Below, in pieces: positions 8,909 through 18,604 of a stretch of 64,000 bases of DNA. The DNA comes from an uncultured Bacteroides sp. (GTDB taxonomy: Bacteria; Bacteroidota; Bacteroidia; Bacteroidales; Bacteroidaceae). The notes under the pieces were generated by a model. That model saw only the letters and a list, made by a program, of their open reading frames with translations. It had not been told where the DNA came from and did not search any database. The DNA is taken from positions 310,001 through 374,000 of the forward strand of contig NZ_OY762899.1 of the NCBI RefSeq assembly GCF_963666545.1. Direction: 5' to 3'. How positions within the stretch are numbered: the stretch's first letter is position 1; each line of letters opens with the position of its first letter. Made by a program: the position numbers and the translations under genes.

Positions 8909-11374
8909 CTACCTCAACTTAGCCCCTAGCTTGTCTTCCATGTTTTTTACCAGTTTTGACATCACTTTATCAATCGTTTTCTCGTTCAGTGTTTGCGTTT
9001 CATCTTGAAGCAAGAAGCTCACTGCATACGATTTTTTACCGGCTTCCAGATTTTTACCTTCGTAAACATCAAATAAGGAAACATCACGAAGTAGTTTTTT
9101 CTCTGTCTCGTAGGCTATTTTTTCAATCTCGGCAAACGTAATATTTCGATCGATAAGCAAAGCCAAATCTCGCTTCACTGCGGGGAATTTTGATAACTCT
9201 TGATAGCTTACTTTTACTGATTTAATGGCTTTCATTAGCTCTTTCCAATTAAGGTCGGCGTAATAGACTTCATTGTCGATATCAAACGCCTTTAAAAGCT
9301 TTTTGGCAACAACGCCGAAGGTAGCAAGTTTTTTCCCTCCTTTGGTATGTACCGAAAGTGCGGCTGCAAAAACATCATCGGTAAGATTGCCTATTACCAG
9401 ATTCTGCAGATCAAATCCAAGGCGTTGAAGGATATTTTCCACATACGCTTTTAACTCGTACACAGAACTGTCTTCGTCTGCATGAGCCCATGAATTAGAT
9501 ACTTTTTTACCGCTAATCCACAAACCTAAATGATAATCTTCATTATAAGCAGCCAGCACCTTTTCAGGGTTCTTTTTATCGGCGTTGAAGTAGTAGCAAT
9601 TGCCAAACTCAAAGAACTTCAAATCGGCATTTTTGCGATTGGCATTATGAGCTATACTTTCCAAACCACCAAACAAGAGTGTCTGACGCATACAGTTTAG
9701 GTCGGCACTCAAAGGATTCATCAGCATCACCAAGTTAGCCGAAGCGTATGTTTCCAAGCCGTCATAATAAGCAGCACGAGTCAATGAGTTATTCAATATT
9801 TCATTGAACCCACACCCCACAAGTTGTTCAGACACAAGGTTTTGCCGTTTGTTCGATTTATCAGCCTCTCCTTTTGTGGTAAGGCTTGATTTTAAGGTGT
9901 TGGGTATTTCTACATTATTATATCCATAAATACGCAGGATATCTTCTATCACATCCACATCGCGCTGCACATCTACCCGATAAGGAGGAACGGCTAGCGT
10001 AAGTCCTTCGGCTGTTTCATTTGTAATCTTCATTTCCAGGCTGGCAACGATGCTTTTTATCGTCTCTACCGAAATCACTTTTCCAATTAGCGTATTCACT
10101 TTCTCATAAGTAAGCTCCACTATAAAATCTTCAGCAGGAGGAGCAGCACATACATCTTTGATTCCACATGCCACAGTACCACCAGCCAACTCTTTTACCA
10201 TCAAAGCGGCAAGCTTCAGGCAGTAGAGAGTGGCGTTGGGGTCTATACCTCTTTCGAAACGGAAAGAAGCATCGGTGTTCAATCCGTGACGACGAGCAGT
10301 TTTACGAACCCACGTAGGATGAAAATAAGCACTTTCCAAAAATACATCAGTGGTTGTTTCAGTAGAACCAGAATCTAGTCCACCAAATACACCGGCAATA
10401 CACATCGCCTCTTCTTTGTTGCAAATCATTAAATCACGGTCGGCCAACTTACGTTCTACCCCGTCAAGAGTAACAAAAGGAGTACCTTCGGGCATTGTTT
10501 TCACCACAACGCTATTTCCTTTGATTTTCGCAGCATCAAAACAATGCAAAGGTTGACCGAAAGCATGCACAATATAATTGGTGATGTCTACTACATTATT
10601 TATAGGACGAATGCCAATGATACGCAGTTTATCCTGCAACCATGCCGGGCTTTCTTTTACCGTTACTCCTTTTACAGAAACACCAGCATATCGAGGACAT
10701 GCTTCGCTGTTCTCCACCGTCACCTGAATGTCCAAATCATTATTATCAATGGAAAACGCATCTACCGAAGGGCGAATCAGAGACGTTTTGTATCCGTTTT
10801 GAAGAAGGTAAGCATACAAGTCACGAGCTACTCCATAGTGCGAACAAGCATCTGCACGATTAGGTGTGATATCCACCTCAAGCACGTAGTCGCTTTTGAT
10901 ATTATAATAATCTTTGGCTGGTGTGCCCGGAACGGCTTCAGCCGGAAGAACAATTATACCGTCGTGAGAGGTACCTATGCCAATTTCATCTTCTGCACAA
11001 ATCATGCCGATAGACTCAATCCCACGTATTTTTGATTTCTTAATCGTAAAGCAATCATCACCATCATAAAGTTTTGCACCCAGAGTAGCCACAACTACTT
11101 TCTGTCCTGCAGCAACATTGGAAGCACCGCACACAATCTGTGTTGGTTCGCCATCACCCAAGTTAACAGTGGTAATGTGTAAATGGTCAGAATTGGGATG
11201 TTCGATGCATGTCAGCACTTCGCCAATGACAAGCCCTTCCAGGCCGCCTTTAATGGTTTGAACCTCTTCCACACCACCTGTTTCCAATCCAATAGAAGTA
11301 AGCGCAGCCGCCACTTCGTCAGGGGTTAAGTCAAAGTCGACATACTCTTTCAGCCAATTATAAGAGATATTCAT
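8909..11374 (-). CDS. pheT: Phenylalanyl-tRNA synthetase beta subunit
   Basis: Beta chain of the cytosolic alpha2-beta2 enzyme that charges tRNA-Phe. The 821 residues follow the bacterial order: N-terminal ISYNWLKEYV, an EMAPII-like tRNA-binding domain (about 40-150), the B3/B4 editing domain (about 210-390, with GGLDSG), B5 (about 400-475), the inactive synthetase-like core (about 490-700) and the anticodon-binding FDX-ACB domain (about 725-821, with YQELSKFPAVKRDLALLID). Length is normal. pheS is not in the window, so the subunit genes are separated here. A TAAATTTG element lies at 11410-11417. Confidence 0.97.
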   Translation of the reverse strand: MNISYNWLKEYVDFDLTPDEVAAALTSIGLETGGVEEVQTIKGGLEGLVIGEVLTCIEHPNSDHLHITTVNLGDGEPTQIVCGASNVAAGQKVVVATLGAKLYDGDDCFTIKKSKIRGIESIGMICAEDEIGIGTSHDGIIVLPAEAVPGTPAKDYYNIKSDYVLEVDITPNRADACSHYGVARDLYAYLLQNGYKTSLIRPSVDAFSIDNNDLDIQVTVENSEACPRYAGVSVKGVTVKESPAWLQDKLRIIGIRPINNVVDITNYIVHAFGQPLHCFDAAKIKGNSVVVKTMPEGTPFVTLDGVERKLADRDLMICNKEEAMCIAGVFGGLDSGSTETTTDVFLESAYFHPTWVRKTARRHGLNTDASFRFERGIDPNATLYCLKLAALMVKELAGGTVACGIKDVCAAPPAEDFIVELTYEKVNTLIGKVISVETIKSIVASLEMKITNETAEGLTLAVPPYRVDVQRDVDVIEDILRIYGYNNVEIPNTLKSSLTTKGEADKSNKRQNLVSEQLVGCGFNEILNNSLTRAAYYDGLETYASANLVMLMNPLSADLNCMRQTLLFGGLESIAHNANRKNADLKFFEFGNCYYFNADKKNPEKVLAAYNEDYHLGLWISGKKVSNSWAHADEDSSVYELKAYVENILQRLGFDLQNLVIGNLTDDVFAAALSVHTKGGKKLATFGVVAKKLLKAFDIDNEVYYADLNWKELMKAIKSVKVSYQELSKFPAVKRDLALLIDRNITFAEIEKIAYETEKKLLRDVSLFDVYEGKNLEAGKKSYAVSFLLQDETQTLNEKTIDKVMSKLVKNMEDKLGAKLR

Positions 11375-11409
11375 ATCATTAAGATTTTATTGTTTTCAAA
11401 AACGACTTG

Positions 11410-11417
11410 CAAATTTA
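11410..11417 (-). promoter_or_regulatory. pheT -7 promoter element
   Basis: TAAATTTG on the minus strand matches TAnnTTTG, 36 bases upstream of the pheT start. No convincing -33 element. Confidence 0.45.
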
Positions 11418-11852
11418 ATAAGTTTTTTCGGTTAGCTAGGAATAATAAGACAGAAAAAACGACTATGTATTCATTTAAACGAATGCTTTTAGTAGAAGAA
11501 TCAGGCAAGAAATAGCACAAATCAGAAGACGTGGCTGATTACATCTCTTATTTTGAGGTAAGGCATTTAGTGCAAAAGCAGAGTACCAGCATCTTTTATT
11601 CAACAGTCCTCTTCGTCATAACGTAGTAAAAGAAACCTTATTCTTTTATCTTCGCCTCATTCTTGTGTAAATATAATAAAAATAGAGTAACCCACTTCTA
11701 CAGGCTTTCTGAGAGGGGTAGATAAAACTAGTTAATTCACCGTGGTGAACTAGTTAGTTAAGCGCGGTGAATTAACTAGTTCACCGCGGTGAAGTTATAT
11801 CTTCAATAAAAGTATTATTTATTGTAAATAAAGAAGCTTGTCTTTTATCTAT
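11418..11852. other. Gene-free stretch between fucP and pheT
   Basis: This region holds no reading frame that resembles a protein. Its only clear structure is the palindrome cluster at 11726-11793, between the fucP stop and the pheT promoter. Both flanking genes read leftward, so it holds the pheT upstream region and the fucP 3' region. The rest is AT-rich and featureless to my reading. Confidence 0.6.
11726..11793. repeat. Nested palindrome cluster built on CACCGyGGTG
   Basis: A perfect 17-base inverted repeat, aactagttaattcaccg (11726-11742) against its complement (11765-11781), overlaps two 14-base palindromes, ttcaccgtggtgaa (11736-11749, one mismatch) and ttcaccgcggtgaa (11780-11793, perfect). 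The same word occurs in alternating orientation with CTAGTT spacers. It could be a REP-like intergenic repeat, a terminator after fucP, or a binding array for a dimeric protein. Confidence 0.75.
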
Positions 11853-13043
11853 TTAGCTACGAGATATGCGTCTATACATAATCGAATATCCGGCAATCAC
11901 AAAGAAACAGACAAGAGGTACAATGAAACCGATGGCCATGTTATGTTCACCAATAAAACCCATCAATACAGGAGCAACAGCCCCACCAACGATGGCCATG
12001 ATAAGAAATGAAGAAGCTTTTTTGGTATGTCCTCCCAGCTTACGAATGGACAAAGCGAAAATAGTAGGAAACATGATCGACTCGAACAAATAGCAAACGA
12101 ACAATGCCGATATAGAAAGCCATCCCAAACCGACTATCACTAAAAGCATGCATAGCGAAGCACCTACAGAAAAATAAATAAGCAGCCATTCGGCAGGTAT
12201 GCGATTCATCAACCAGCTACCCAGAAAGCGACCAAACATGAATAGCCCCATCCCTCCAAACGAAAGTAACATGGCGGCATCACTATTGTTGAAACCTAGG
12301 TTTGCCTCGGTCACATAGTTGATGAAAAAACTATTGATTCCTGTCTGAGCAGCTACGTAGCAAAACAAGGCAACTACCCCCCAAGTGAAATGAGGATACT
12401 TCCATAGTCCCTTTTCAACGCCCTCTGCTTCATCAATCAGTTCCTCTTTCACTTCTGGCAGGCGAATGCGCATAAAGAAGAAGGCTACAAGAACAACCAA
12501 ACATCCTATACCTATATATGGGAATGAGATATCGCCACCATCAAAGAGAACTAAACCTCCTACCAGTGGGCCGAGTATCCATCCCAAACCATTGAACGAC
12601 TGTGCCAGATTTAATCTGCCTGCACCGTATTCCGGTTCTCCAAGCACCGTAATGTAAGGATTCGCAGCCGTTTCAAGACAAGTGAGTCCGCAGCCGATGA
12701 TGAACAGCGATGCCAGAAAGAATTCAAATGACATCATCTTACTGCCCGGTATAAACATAAAAGCGCCTACAGCATAGAGTAGTAAACCTAGTATCACCCC
12801 TTTCCGATACCCATAGCGCTTGATGAAAGCACCTGCCGGCAAAGCCATCAAGAAATAACCGCCATAAACCACTGCCTGTATCAAAGCCGATCGGGCTTTC
12901 GAAATGACCAGTACTTCCTGAAAATGCTTGTTCAGCACATCGAGAATACTATGAGCAAAGCCCCACAGAAAGAAAAGAGAAGTGACCAGAATAAAGGGCC
13001 AAAGGTAAGAGATACCGTCTTTTGTCTTTACTATTTTCATCAT
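11853..13043 (-). CDS. fucP: FucP-family sugar:H+ symporter (probable L-fucose permease)
   Basis: A 396-residue major facilitator with twelve hydrophobic segments, typical of the FucP sugar symporter family (motifs FFLWGFAHSILDVLNKHFQ at the N terminus and TCLETAANPYITVLG in the middle). The substrate is inferred as L-fucose because the gene directly follows fkp, which activates L-fucose; glucose/galactose porters of the same family are the alternative. The intergenic distance to fkp is 69 bases, so co-transcription is likely. No fucI or fucK is nearby, which points to salvage into glycans rather than catabolism. Confidence 0.88.
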   Translation of the reverse strand: MMKIVKTKDGISYLWPFILVTSLFFLWGFAHSILDVLNKHFQEVLVISKARSALIQAVVYGGYFLMALPAGAFIKRYGYRKGVILGLLLYAVGAFMFIPGSKMMSFEFFLASLFIIGCGLTCLETAANPYITVLGEPEYGAGRLNLAQSFNGLGWILGPLVGGLVLFDGGDISFPYIGIGCLVVLVAFFFMRIRLPEVKEELIDEAEGVEKGLWKYPHFTWGVVALFCYVAAQTGINSFFINYVTEANLGFNNSDAAMLLSFGGMGLFMFGRFLGSWLMNRIPAEWLLIYFSVGASLCMLLVIVGLGWLSISALFVCYLFESIMFPTIFALSIRKLGGHTKKASSFLIMAIVGGAVAPVLMGFIGEHNMAIGFIVPLVCFFVIAGYSIMYRRISRS

Positions 13044-13112
13044 CGTTTCTGAATATTATTTTATGTCCGTGCAACGAGTTTATAGGTTCTTAATTATCAC
13101 TCTTAGCGGTTG

Positions 13113-15962
13113 TTATGAACGAGAAATTTGTAAGCCTTTATCTGATAGTGTCATCTCAACAAAGCGTGCCCGCGGATTAGGCGCATGTTCCGTCAATATT
13201 TCACGGATACGGATAGCCGCTTGCAAGTCTTTGGCAATCATATAAAGATAACCACCACCACCAGCTCCGGGTAGCTTGTAGCCTAACGTATAGTCTTTTA
13301 TCAAATGAATGATCGCCTCCACAGCCGGTGGATTAGTACCATAGTCCAATGCTTTATTCTGCATCCACGATTTGCCTACCAAATGTCCATATTCTGCAAA
13401 GTTTCCTCGTTGAATGGCTTCACTCATATCCAAAGCATGAAATTTCATTTCGGAGAGTAAGGCAAGGTGAACGGATGAATTGAGAAACATGGAACTGACA
13501 ATTTCGGCCAAGATACCCTTTGCTGTGCGTGTGATGCCTGTGTAGTATAACAAGTGACACGCTTTGTATTCGGGCTGATTGAAGAGGTAATCGGGCAACC
13601 AGCGCACCAACGGATCTTGCGAAAAACCACTTTCGGTTTGCAGCAACTTGATACCATGAAGCACGCCACCATATTGATCTTGCCAACCGCCACCTGTGGT
13701 GAGTAATTGTTCGAGTACCAGTGTGCGACGACATATTTCGCATTTATCCCAAGCCAGTCCGCAAAAGTCATTGATGGCACCCAACACAGTAGATGCAAGG
13801 ATAGAACTGGTACCCAATCCTGAACCTGCCGGGATAGCTGCCAACAAGGTTACTTCGATGCCTGCACCGAAATCTTTTAGTTGATCTTGCAAGGTAGCAT
13901 ATTTTTTAGCCGAAAAGTCGGGTGAGAATCCCGCCAGCACAAGCGCCGCCTTGGGAATAGAAAACGGAGAGCCAATCTTTTTGTAATTTTGCAATTCTTC
14001 GTAGCTGTCGACCACTTCCAAAGCTCCCATATCGATAGAGCGAAGAACGATGTGAGGTTCTGTGCAGGGTTTCACATAGACTTGTAAAGGAGGTTGACCA
14101 TTCAGTTCTATTGCCAAATTGACCACATTGCCACCCGAATAAAGCGCATAAGGTGGAGTGTCCGTCCATCCACCAGCTACATCAATGCGCACAGGACTAC
14201 GCCCCCACACTATCTGATCGGGATAAACGCTCAGCGAAGGAAGACTTTTCTTATCCTGTATTTCTCCTAAAAGGCCATCACGAAGTAACTCGAAAGCAGC
14301 CTGCTCTTCTGTTTTAGCTTCTTGTCCCTTTAGTTTAAGAATACGTGAGCGCAGCATGTGGTTGTGTATTCTCGACATCAACAAAGCATCGTCGGGCAGT
14401 ATGACCGGTTCATCCACATGCAAGTGTACAAACTCTTCTGCGGCATTAGCCAGATCGAGTTGATAGAAAATACTCTTTTCGTGATTATTGGCAAGCGTCT
14501 GCCAATTCTCTTTGCAGAACGCCTCACGTTGTTCATACAACCTCTTCAGATTGGCAGAAGCAGATATTTCATCTGCTGATAATCGATTGACTTGTAGCCA
14601 AATAGCCTTCCCTTCTTCAAGTGTAGGCTCGGAAATCATCCAACGAAGCACTTTGCCCAAATCTTCTACGTTTGTCACAACAGGGAACAGAGCAGCAGAC
14701 TGGATATCAGTTGTGTTGACTCCTTTCAAATCAACTGATGTAAGCCCTCTTTTTTCCATCCATTCACTGAACGGTATGCCTGTGAAGCGTGTTACTACAC
14801 TGGCTAGATCTCCTTTAAATACATCATCAATGCCATACGGACGAGCTATCCACTCTTTTTCTCCAACGGGTACTACATCCACACATACGCCATCGGGCAA
14901 GAACAATGTCCAGTCATTCACAGGCACACCGGTAATGATCTGTTTACTTCCCAGCAACCATTGTGAAGCAATGAAACTGTTTTCTATCCAAATATCCGCG
15001 TTTACGGGAGAAAGCGGCACTTGCACAGAAGCATTTTGCACAAACATAGCCGGATTTGGCTTTATCCTGCGATGCATAATCTGCCGTTGATCGTACACCT
15101 TATTTTGTATGGCTACTGTGGATGAAATAAGCTCGCGACTTGTGCCATAATGATAGAACTCACCACCGGGCAAAGGTAGAATGGCAACCGATAGCATATT
15201 GATTTCTTCATCAGCTAATCGTGGGTGGCCTCCCAATGAAAGTCCAAATTCGGAGTATAGATCATAATAAGAAAGTTCATCGGCATTCTCTTTATGAGAA
15301 CGCTTCATAAGCAACTTTATAGCTTTGTCACTCAGTAGCCAGATGCCGACATCCATCAGAAACAAATGTGTTTTTGAAAGACTTTCGAGTTCGGCCAAAG
15401 ATGGTTTCTGAATCATAAAATCAAGTTCGCCCGGATGATTTCTGTCGGAAACATACACACCGTGATGCGTTGCCAGAGAAGGATCTACCCAAAGGCCATA
15501 ACACACTACATCTGCTTCAGGAATTACCTGCAAAGGTTTTTCGGAACGGATATAAACATCTCCACTGGCGATAAGTGTGTGTAATGAATCGGGGGCAAGA
15601 GACATGATCTCATAAAGTGGCAGTTGCAATGAAAGAAGATTCTGTCCCAACTGTTGTCCTCTCTCCCACCGAAATACAGGTATCGGGGTTAATATTTTAC
15701 CCGAAGGAGCATATCCGGGCAAACGTCTACTTTGTCCGCCGGCATGCAGCAAGATACGTTTTTCTTTTTCTAACCATTGGTCAAATGAAACATTGTGACC
15801 TGTTTGCCTGTAACACTCTTCGAGCAACCAAGCGGTGCCACCACCGGATCCAAGCTTGGTTCCAATAGGATCTGAAGTACAGAACCAATCGGTAGACTGA
15901 ACACCTTCGAGTTCGTGAAAGCAAGTCACCAAATTGGGCGGCAAAGAAAGTAATTTATGCAT
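13113..15962 (-). CDS. fkp: Bifunctional fucokinase / L-fucose-1-P guanylyltransferase
   Basis: Converts L-fucose to fucose-1-phosphate and then GDP-L-fucose for capsule and glycoprotein fucosylation; this enzyme was characterised in Bacteroides fragilis. The N-terminal half is the nucleotidyltransferase (LGSGGGTAWLLEE, HAGGQSRRLPGYAPSG). The C-terminal half is a GHMP kinase (WGRSPVRIDVAGGWTDTPP about 620, AAIPAGSGLGTSS about 770, LPGAGGGGYL near the end). The frame is open to 16064, but the ATG at 15962 gives 949 residues beginning MHKLLSLPPNLV, matching the known enzyme's length and N terminus. It lies between dnaB and fucP on one strand. Confidence 0.97.
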   Translation of the reverse strand: MHKLLSLPPNLVTCFHELEGVQSTDWFCTSDPIGTKLGSGGGTAWLLEECYRQTGHNVSFDQWLEKEKRILLHAGGQSRRLPGYAPSGKILTPIPVFRWERGQQLGQNLLSLQLPLYEIMSLAPDSLHTLIASGDVYIRSEKPLQVIPEADVVCYGLWVDPSLATHHGVYVSDRNHPGELDFMIQKPSLAELESLSKTHLFLMDVGIWLLSDKAIKLLMKRSHKENADELSYYDLYSEFGLSLGGHPRLADEEINMLSVAILPLPGGEFYHYGTSRELISSTVAIQNKVYDQRQIMHRRIKPNPAMFVQNASVQVPLSPVNADIWIENSFIASQWLLGSKQIITGVPVNDWTLFLPDGVCVDVVPVGEKEWIARPYGIDDVFKGDLASVVTRFTGIPFSEWMEKRGLTSVDLKGVNTTDIQSAALFPVVTNVEDLGKVLRWMISEPTLEEGKAIWLQVNRLSADEISASANLKRLYEQREAFCKENWQTLANNHEKSIFYQLDLANAAEEFVHLHVDEPVILPDDALLMSRIHNHMLRSRILKLKGQEAKTEEQAAFELLRDGLLGEIQDKKSLPSLSVYPDQIVWGRSPVRIDVAGGWTDTPPYALYSGGNVVNLAIELNGQPPLQVYVKPCTEPHIVLRSIDMGALEVVDSYEELQNYKKIGSPFSIPKAALVLAGFSPDFSAKKYATLQDQLKDFGAGIEVTLLAAIPAGSGLGTSSILASTVLGAINDFCGLAWDKCEICRRTLVLEQLLTTGGGWQDQYGGVLHGIKLLQTESGFSQDPLVRWLPDYLFNQPEYKACHLLYYTGITRTAKGILAEIVSSMFLNSSVHLALLSEMKFHALDMSEAIQRGNFAEYGHLVGKSWMQNKALDYGTNPPAVEAIIHLIKDYTLGYKLPGAGGGGYLYMIAKDLQAAIRIREILTEHAPNPRARFVEMTLSDKGLQISRS

Positions 15963-16002
15963 TGTTTTGTCTTTATAATAGTTAGAAGAAGGGAAAGGTA
16001 TA

Positions 16003-17559
16003 TTAAAAAGGTAATGGTCCGTTATCTCCCGGCCCACCAAAAGGATTATTGGGTATAGGCGCACTTTCTACATGTGGAGGAGGAACGCTCCCTCCGGCAA
16101 TATTATTCAATCGTGAACCAAGCATAGCACCGGCATCAGGCATCGGAATAATCATATCGTCATCCGGATTCTGAAACTTAGCATATTCGGCTTTAAACCG
16201 AAGCAAGACATCACCGGTAGCACCATTACGATGCTTGGCAATGATAATTTCAGCCATGCCTCGAAGATCATTTCCTTTATCATCGGAATAGATCTTGTAA
16301 TACTCGGGACGGTGGATGAAACAAACCATATCGGCATCCTGCTCTATGGCACCAGACTCACGAAGGTCGCTCAATTGCGGACGTTTACCTTCAATGCCTT
16401 CGCGATTCTCCACTCCACGATTTAACTGAGACAAAGCAATGATAGGGATATTAAGTTCCTTAGCCAATCCCTTGAGCGAACGAGAGATCGTACTAACCTC
16501 TTCCTGTCTGCTACCGTAAGACATACCGCTGGCATTCATCAACTGAAGGTAATCAATGATGATGATTTTGACTCCATGTTCTCTTACCAGACGACGGGCT
16601 TTGGTACGAAGTTCAAAGACAGAAAGCGAAGGGGTATCATCCACATAGAGTGGTGCGTCAATCAAATCTTTCAGTTTATAGTCTAATTGTTGCCATTCGT
16701 AAGCCACCAATTGTCCACTTTTAATCTTTTCACCCGGAATCTCACACACATTTACGATCAGACGGTTGACCAACTGAACGTTACTCATTTCTAGTGAAAA
16801 CAGGGCTACAGGGTTGCGAAAGTTAACCGCAATGTTTCTTGCCATGGAAAGTACGAAAGCTGTCTTTCCCATTGCAGGACGGGCAGCGATGATCACAAGG
16901 TCAGAGTTCTGCCACCCAGAGGTCATCTTATCCAGTTTCGTAAAACCACTTTCCAAGCCACTCAAACCATCTGTACGGGCGGCAGCTTTTTGCAATAATT
17001 CGTAAGCTTCGGCAATGATTGGATTAATCTGTGTATAGTCTTTCTTCAGATTACGCTGAGAAATTTCAAAGAGCTTACCTTCTGCCTCCTGCATCAAATC
17101 GTCCACATCGAGCGTTTCATCAAAAGCTTTGGTCTCTATGTCACTACTAAAAGTGATCAGTTGACGCGCCAGGTATTTCTGAGCAATGATGCGGGCATGA
17201 TATTCAATGTGTGCCGAAGAGGCAACCTTGCTACTAAGTTGAGTAATATAAAACGGTCCACCTACATCTTCCAGTTCGCCCCGTTTGCGAAGTTGCTCCG
17301 TTACGGTGAGGATATCCACCGGTTTTTGCTGCACAGCCAAATCGGTGATGGCAGCATATATAAGTTGATGTCTATGTTCGTAAAACGATTCGGGGCGGAG
17401 AATTTCACTTACCTGAGAATAAGCATCTTTTTCAATCATCAATGCACCGATAACCGCCTCTTCCAACTCTAGAGCCTGAGGTTGTAGTCGACCATAATCG
17501 TTCACAGGCTGTGGTTTGGGTCTGGTAGTGCTGCGTGCGTTTTTTCTTTGTTCCGGCAT
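16003..17559 (-). CDS. dnaB: Replicative DNA helicase DnaB
   Basis: Hexameric 5'-3' helicase at the replication fork. The 518 residues contain the N-terminal primase-interacting domain (about 25-130), the RecA-like domain with Walker A ARPAMGKTAF (about 235), the IIDYLQLM segment and the family signature QLSDLRESGAIEQDAD (about 410). A Pro/Gly-rich tail ends PFGGPGDNGPLPF. The gap to fkp is 40 bases, so dnaB, fkp and fucP may share a transcript. A TACCTTTG element lies upstream at 17610-17617. Confidence 0.97.
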   Translation of the reverse strand: MPEQRKNARSTTRPKPQPVNDYGRLQPQALELEEAVIGALMIEKDAYSQVSEILRPESFYEHRHQLIYAAITDLAVQQKPVDILTVTEQLRKRGELEDVGGPFYITQLSSKVASSAHIEYHARIIAQKYLARQLITFSSDIETKAFDETLDVDDLMQEAEGKLFEISQRNLKKDYTQINPIIAEAYELLQKAAARTDGLSGLESGFTKLDKMTSGWQNSDLVIIAARPAMGKTAFVLSMARNIAVNFRNPVALFSLEMSNVQLVNRLIVNVCEIPGEKIKSGQLVAYEWQQLDYKLKDLIDAPLYVDDTPSLSVFELRTKARRLVREHGVKIIIIDYLQLMNASGMSYGSRQEEVSTISRSLKGLAKELNIPIIALSQLNRGVENREGIEGKRPQLSDLRESGAIEQDADMVCFIHRPEYYKIYSDDKGNDLRGMAEIIIAKHRNGATGDVLLRFKAEYAKFQNPDDDMIIPMPDAGAMLGSRLNNIAGGSVPPPHVESAPIPNNPFGGPGDNGPLPF

Positions 17560-17609
17560 TATTTTGCAGAATTATATTTTGTTATCGTAACTCATAACCA
17601 TTGTGTTCA

Positions 17610-17617
17610 CAAAGGTA
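17610..17617 (-). promoter_or_regulatory. dnaB -7 promoter element
   Basis: TACCTTTG on the minus strand matches TAnnTTTG, 50 bases upstream of the dnaB start. The -33 region is not recognisable. Confidence 0.45.
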
Positions 17618-17683
17618 AGCATTGAATTTTGATAATTAAATAATGTACCAAAAATATTTCTACTCTATATCTGATTACTGTTG

Positions 17684-17713
17684 TTGAATACTTAAAAATA
17701 AATCATAACTTTG
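17684..17713 (+). promoter_or_regulatory. ispE promoter
   Basis: TTG (17684-17686), a 19-base spacer and TAACTTTG (17706-17713) fit the Bacteroidetes -33/-7 consensus, 58 bases upstream of the ispE start. Confidence 0.6.
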
Positions 17714-17771
17714 CAAGCGATAAACAGAGTAATACATCAACTTTTGGCAACGAACTAGTACATATAAGCGT

Positions 17772-18596
17772 ATGATCACATTCCCCAATGCTAAAATAAA
17801 TCTGGGATTAAATATTACCGAAAAACGGGCTGACGGATATCACAACCTAGAAACAGTTTTTTATCCCGTACCTTTGGAAGATGCTCTCGAAATAACTCTT
17901 TCCAAATCAAAGGAAGTCCCATTTACACTATACCCTTCGGGCATGTCTGTTGCCGGGGAGTTGAACGATAATCTTGTGGTCAAAGCCTATCTCTTGCTTG
18001 CCGAAGTCTTTGATTTGCCTCCTATAGACATTTATTTATATAAGGCTATTCCTTCTGGAGCAGGACTTGGTGGTGGTTCCGCCGATGCTGCTTTTATGCT
18101 AAAATTGCTCAACGATAAGTTTAATTTAAACCTGAGCACGGAGAAACTTGAAGAGTATGCGGCCAGACTGGGTGCCGACTGTGCCTTCTTCATTCAGAAT
18201 CGCCCTACATTTGCCGAAGGCATAGGTAATCTGTTCTCTCCTATTCAACTGTCACTAAAAGGTTACGAAGTGGTTATTGTTAAACCCGATATCTTTGTTT
18301 CCACCCGTGAGGCCTTTTCACTAATTACTCCTCGCAAGCCCAATATTGCATTAACAGAGGTCATCAGTCGCCCTCCAACAGAATGGAAAGAACTGATGAC
18401 GAATGACTTTGAACAAAGCGTATTTACACTTTATCCCGCTATCGAAAGCATAAAAAAAGAGCTGTACAACAAAGGTGCCGTTTACTCATCCATGAGCGGA
18501 TCGGGAGCGTCAGTCTACGGATTGTTTGCCCCTAACACCACATTACCCGAGATGAATTTTGGCAATTCATTTTGTTTTCAGACCTGCTTAGGTTAA
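17772..18596 (+). CDS. ispE: 4-diphosphocytidyl-2-C-methyl-D-erythritol kinase
   Basis: Phosphorylates CDP-methylerythritol in the non-mevalonate isoprenoid pathway, in the cytosol. The 274-residue protein begins [15 protein letters not shown] with the family's PNAKINL motif. It has the GHMP ATP-binding loop [16 protein letters not shown] (about 95-110) and the C-terminal [13 protein letters not shown]. The length fits IspE. It converges with the trmN6-like gene, leaving only 8 bases between stops. No other isoprenoid gene is adjacent. Confidence 0.95.
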   Translation: MITFPNAKINLGLNITEKRADGYHNLETVFYPVPLEDALEITLSKSKEVPFTLYPSGMSVAGELNDNLVVKAYLLLAEVFDLPPIDIYLYKAIPSGAGLGGGSADAAFMLKLLNDKFNLNLSTEKLEEYAARLGADCAFFIQNRPTFAEGIGNLFSPIQLSLKGYEVVIVKPDIFVSTREAFSLITPRKPNIALTEVISRPPTEWKELMTNDFEQSVFTLYPAIESIKKELYNKGAVYSSMSGSGASVYGLFAPNTTLPEMNFGNSFCFQTCLG

Positions 18597-18604
18597 TATT
18601 CGCG

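Noticed and set aside
10544-11035. A 163-codon open frame opposite pheT
   Set aside because: Antisense shadow inside the pheT coding region, with no recognisable motif.
14488-15090. A 200-codon open frame opposite fkp
   Set aside because: It lies wholly inside the well-supported fkp gene and shows no domain; it is a shadow frame.
15963-16064. N-terminal extension of fkp to 16064
   Set aside because: It would overlap the 3' end of dnaB and gives a sequence unlike known Fkp; the start at 15962 fits the known N terminus.
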